A stretch of DNA of 5,078 nucleotides, taken from the NCBI GenBank assembly GCA_030589225.1, contig JAUUWD010000163.1, forward strand, positions 1-5,078, in the 5' to 3' direction. Shown here piece after piece: positions 4,917 to 5,078 of the stretch. Position numbers and translations under genes: made by a program. The notes beneath the pieces are model-generated. The model ran no database searches and was not told where the DNA came from. It saw nothing but the letters and a program-made list of their open reading frames with translations. The DNA comes from Desulfobacteraceae bacterium. Its GTDB lineage: Bacteria; Desulfobacterota; DSM-4660; Desulfatiglandales; Desulfatiglandaceae. How positions within the stretch are numbered: the first letter of the stretch is position 1; every line of letters begins with the position of its first letter.

Positions 4917-4982
4917 TTCCCGTCCCGCGCCTTTTGCGCAAAAAAATTTTTGTATAGCCGGGAAAGCCTTTGCTGTAAAGGC
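4917..4982. other. Potentially structured noncoding stretch
   Basis: TTCCCG (4917-4922) pairs with CGGGAA (4959-4964), enclosing a GCGC/GCGC hairpin (4926-4929 with 4935-4938) and an A7T5 run. It is followed directly by GCCTTT, a 5-nt loop and AAAGGC (4966-4982). No known riboswitch consensus was recognised. The GGATTCCCG word is typical of dispersed palindromic repeats in related genomes (from memory), so a repeat remnant is the simpler reading. Confidence 0.3.
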
Positions 4983-5078
4983 GCTCAGAAGAATGAACGG
5001 CGATTTAACTTTTTACAACCTGTTTGGTTCCGGCGTATCCTGCTTAAGAATTAAAAGATTGAGGGATTTGGAGATTGA

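Larger units (their letters stand above)
4086..5078. other. About 1 kb without a credible gene; repeat- and hairpin-rich
   Basis: All open frames here are short, lack good ribosome sites and follow repeat sequence. From left to right the stretch holds a small hairpin next to mvhD (4141-4153), an imperfect direct repeat, an 8-bp-unit inverted-repeat element, a hairpin, a terminator and promoter pair on the minus strand, a double-palindrome inverted-repeat element, and a further structured stretch near 4917-4982. No convincing promoter for mvhD is visible in the 130 bp directly before its start. Confidence 0.7.

Noticed and set aside
4926..4950. GCGC hairpin next to an A7T5 run as a terminator
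   Set aside because: The stem is only 4 bp. On the plus strand it is followed by A rather than T, and on the minus strand the T-run precedes the stem.
4860..5054. 64-codon plus-strand open frame with several Cys and Arg
   Set aside because: No Shine-Dalgarno and no recognisable domain; it follows the hairpin-rich noncoding stretch. Repeat-derived open frame is more likely.

Overview
The window reads as a stretch of chromosome from a strict anaerobe with a Wood-Ljungdahl (reductive acetyl-CoA) type C1 pathway. The best guess is a sulfate-reducing or related Desulfobacterota member known from environmental sequence. This rests on three things: adjacent MvhD-, MetV- and MetF-type genes, ferredoxin-domain glutamate-synthase-like proteins, and intergenic DNA full of short palindromic repeats. 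Taxonomy is inference from protein flavour and gene content, not from a marker gene.

All convincing genes are on the minus strand, so the order of transcription runs from high to low coordinates. First comes about 1 kb without a credible gene (4086-5078). It holds a hairpin-rich segment, a 195-bp inverted-repeat element with a palindrome at each end (4667-4861), a sigma70-like promoter followed by a short stretch ending in a factor-independent terminator (4497-4638, a possible small RNA or orphaned leader), and a second element bounded by inverted arrays of an 8-bp unit (4215-4423).

Next is a compact three-gene unit: mvhD-like (4085-3654), metV-like (3563-2886) and metF (2850-1939), with gaps of 90 and 35 bp. 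By analogy with the MetVF/Hdr/MvhD complexes of acetogens, MvhD and MetV would feed electrons through Fe-S clusters to MetF, which interconverts methylene- and methyl-tetrahydrofolate. The hdrABC genes that often accompany this set are not in the window.

A 355-bp gap (1584-1938) follows. It holds an AT-rich inverted-repeat element (about 1712-1862) and a degenerate 9-bp tandem repeat (1601-1636). Then comes a 464-residue ferredoxin-plus-glutamate-synthase-like protein (1583-189). An 8-nt overlap couples it to a further ferredoxin-type protein that starts at a TTG codon with a strong Shine-Dalgarno sequence and runs off the left edge (196-1).

The most interesting points are the apparent loss of many canonical FMN/glutamate-site motifs in the glutamate-synthase-like protein together with a coupled second ferredoxin-type gene, its location next to the methyl-branch genes, the promoter-terminator pair at 4497-4638, and the several families of short inverted-repeat elements packed into the noncoding DNA.
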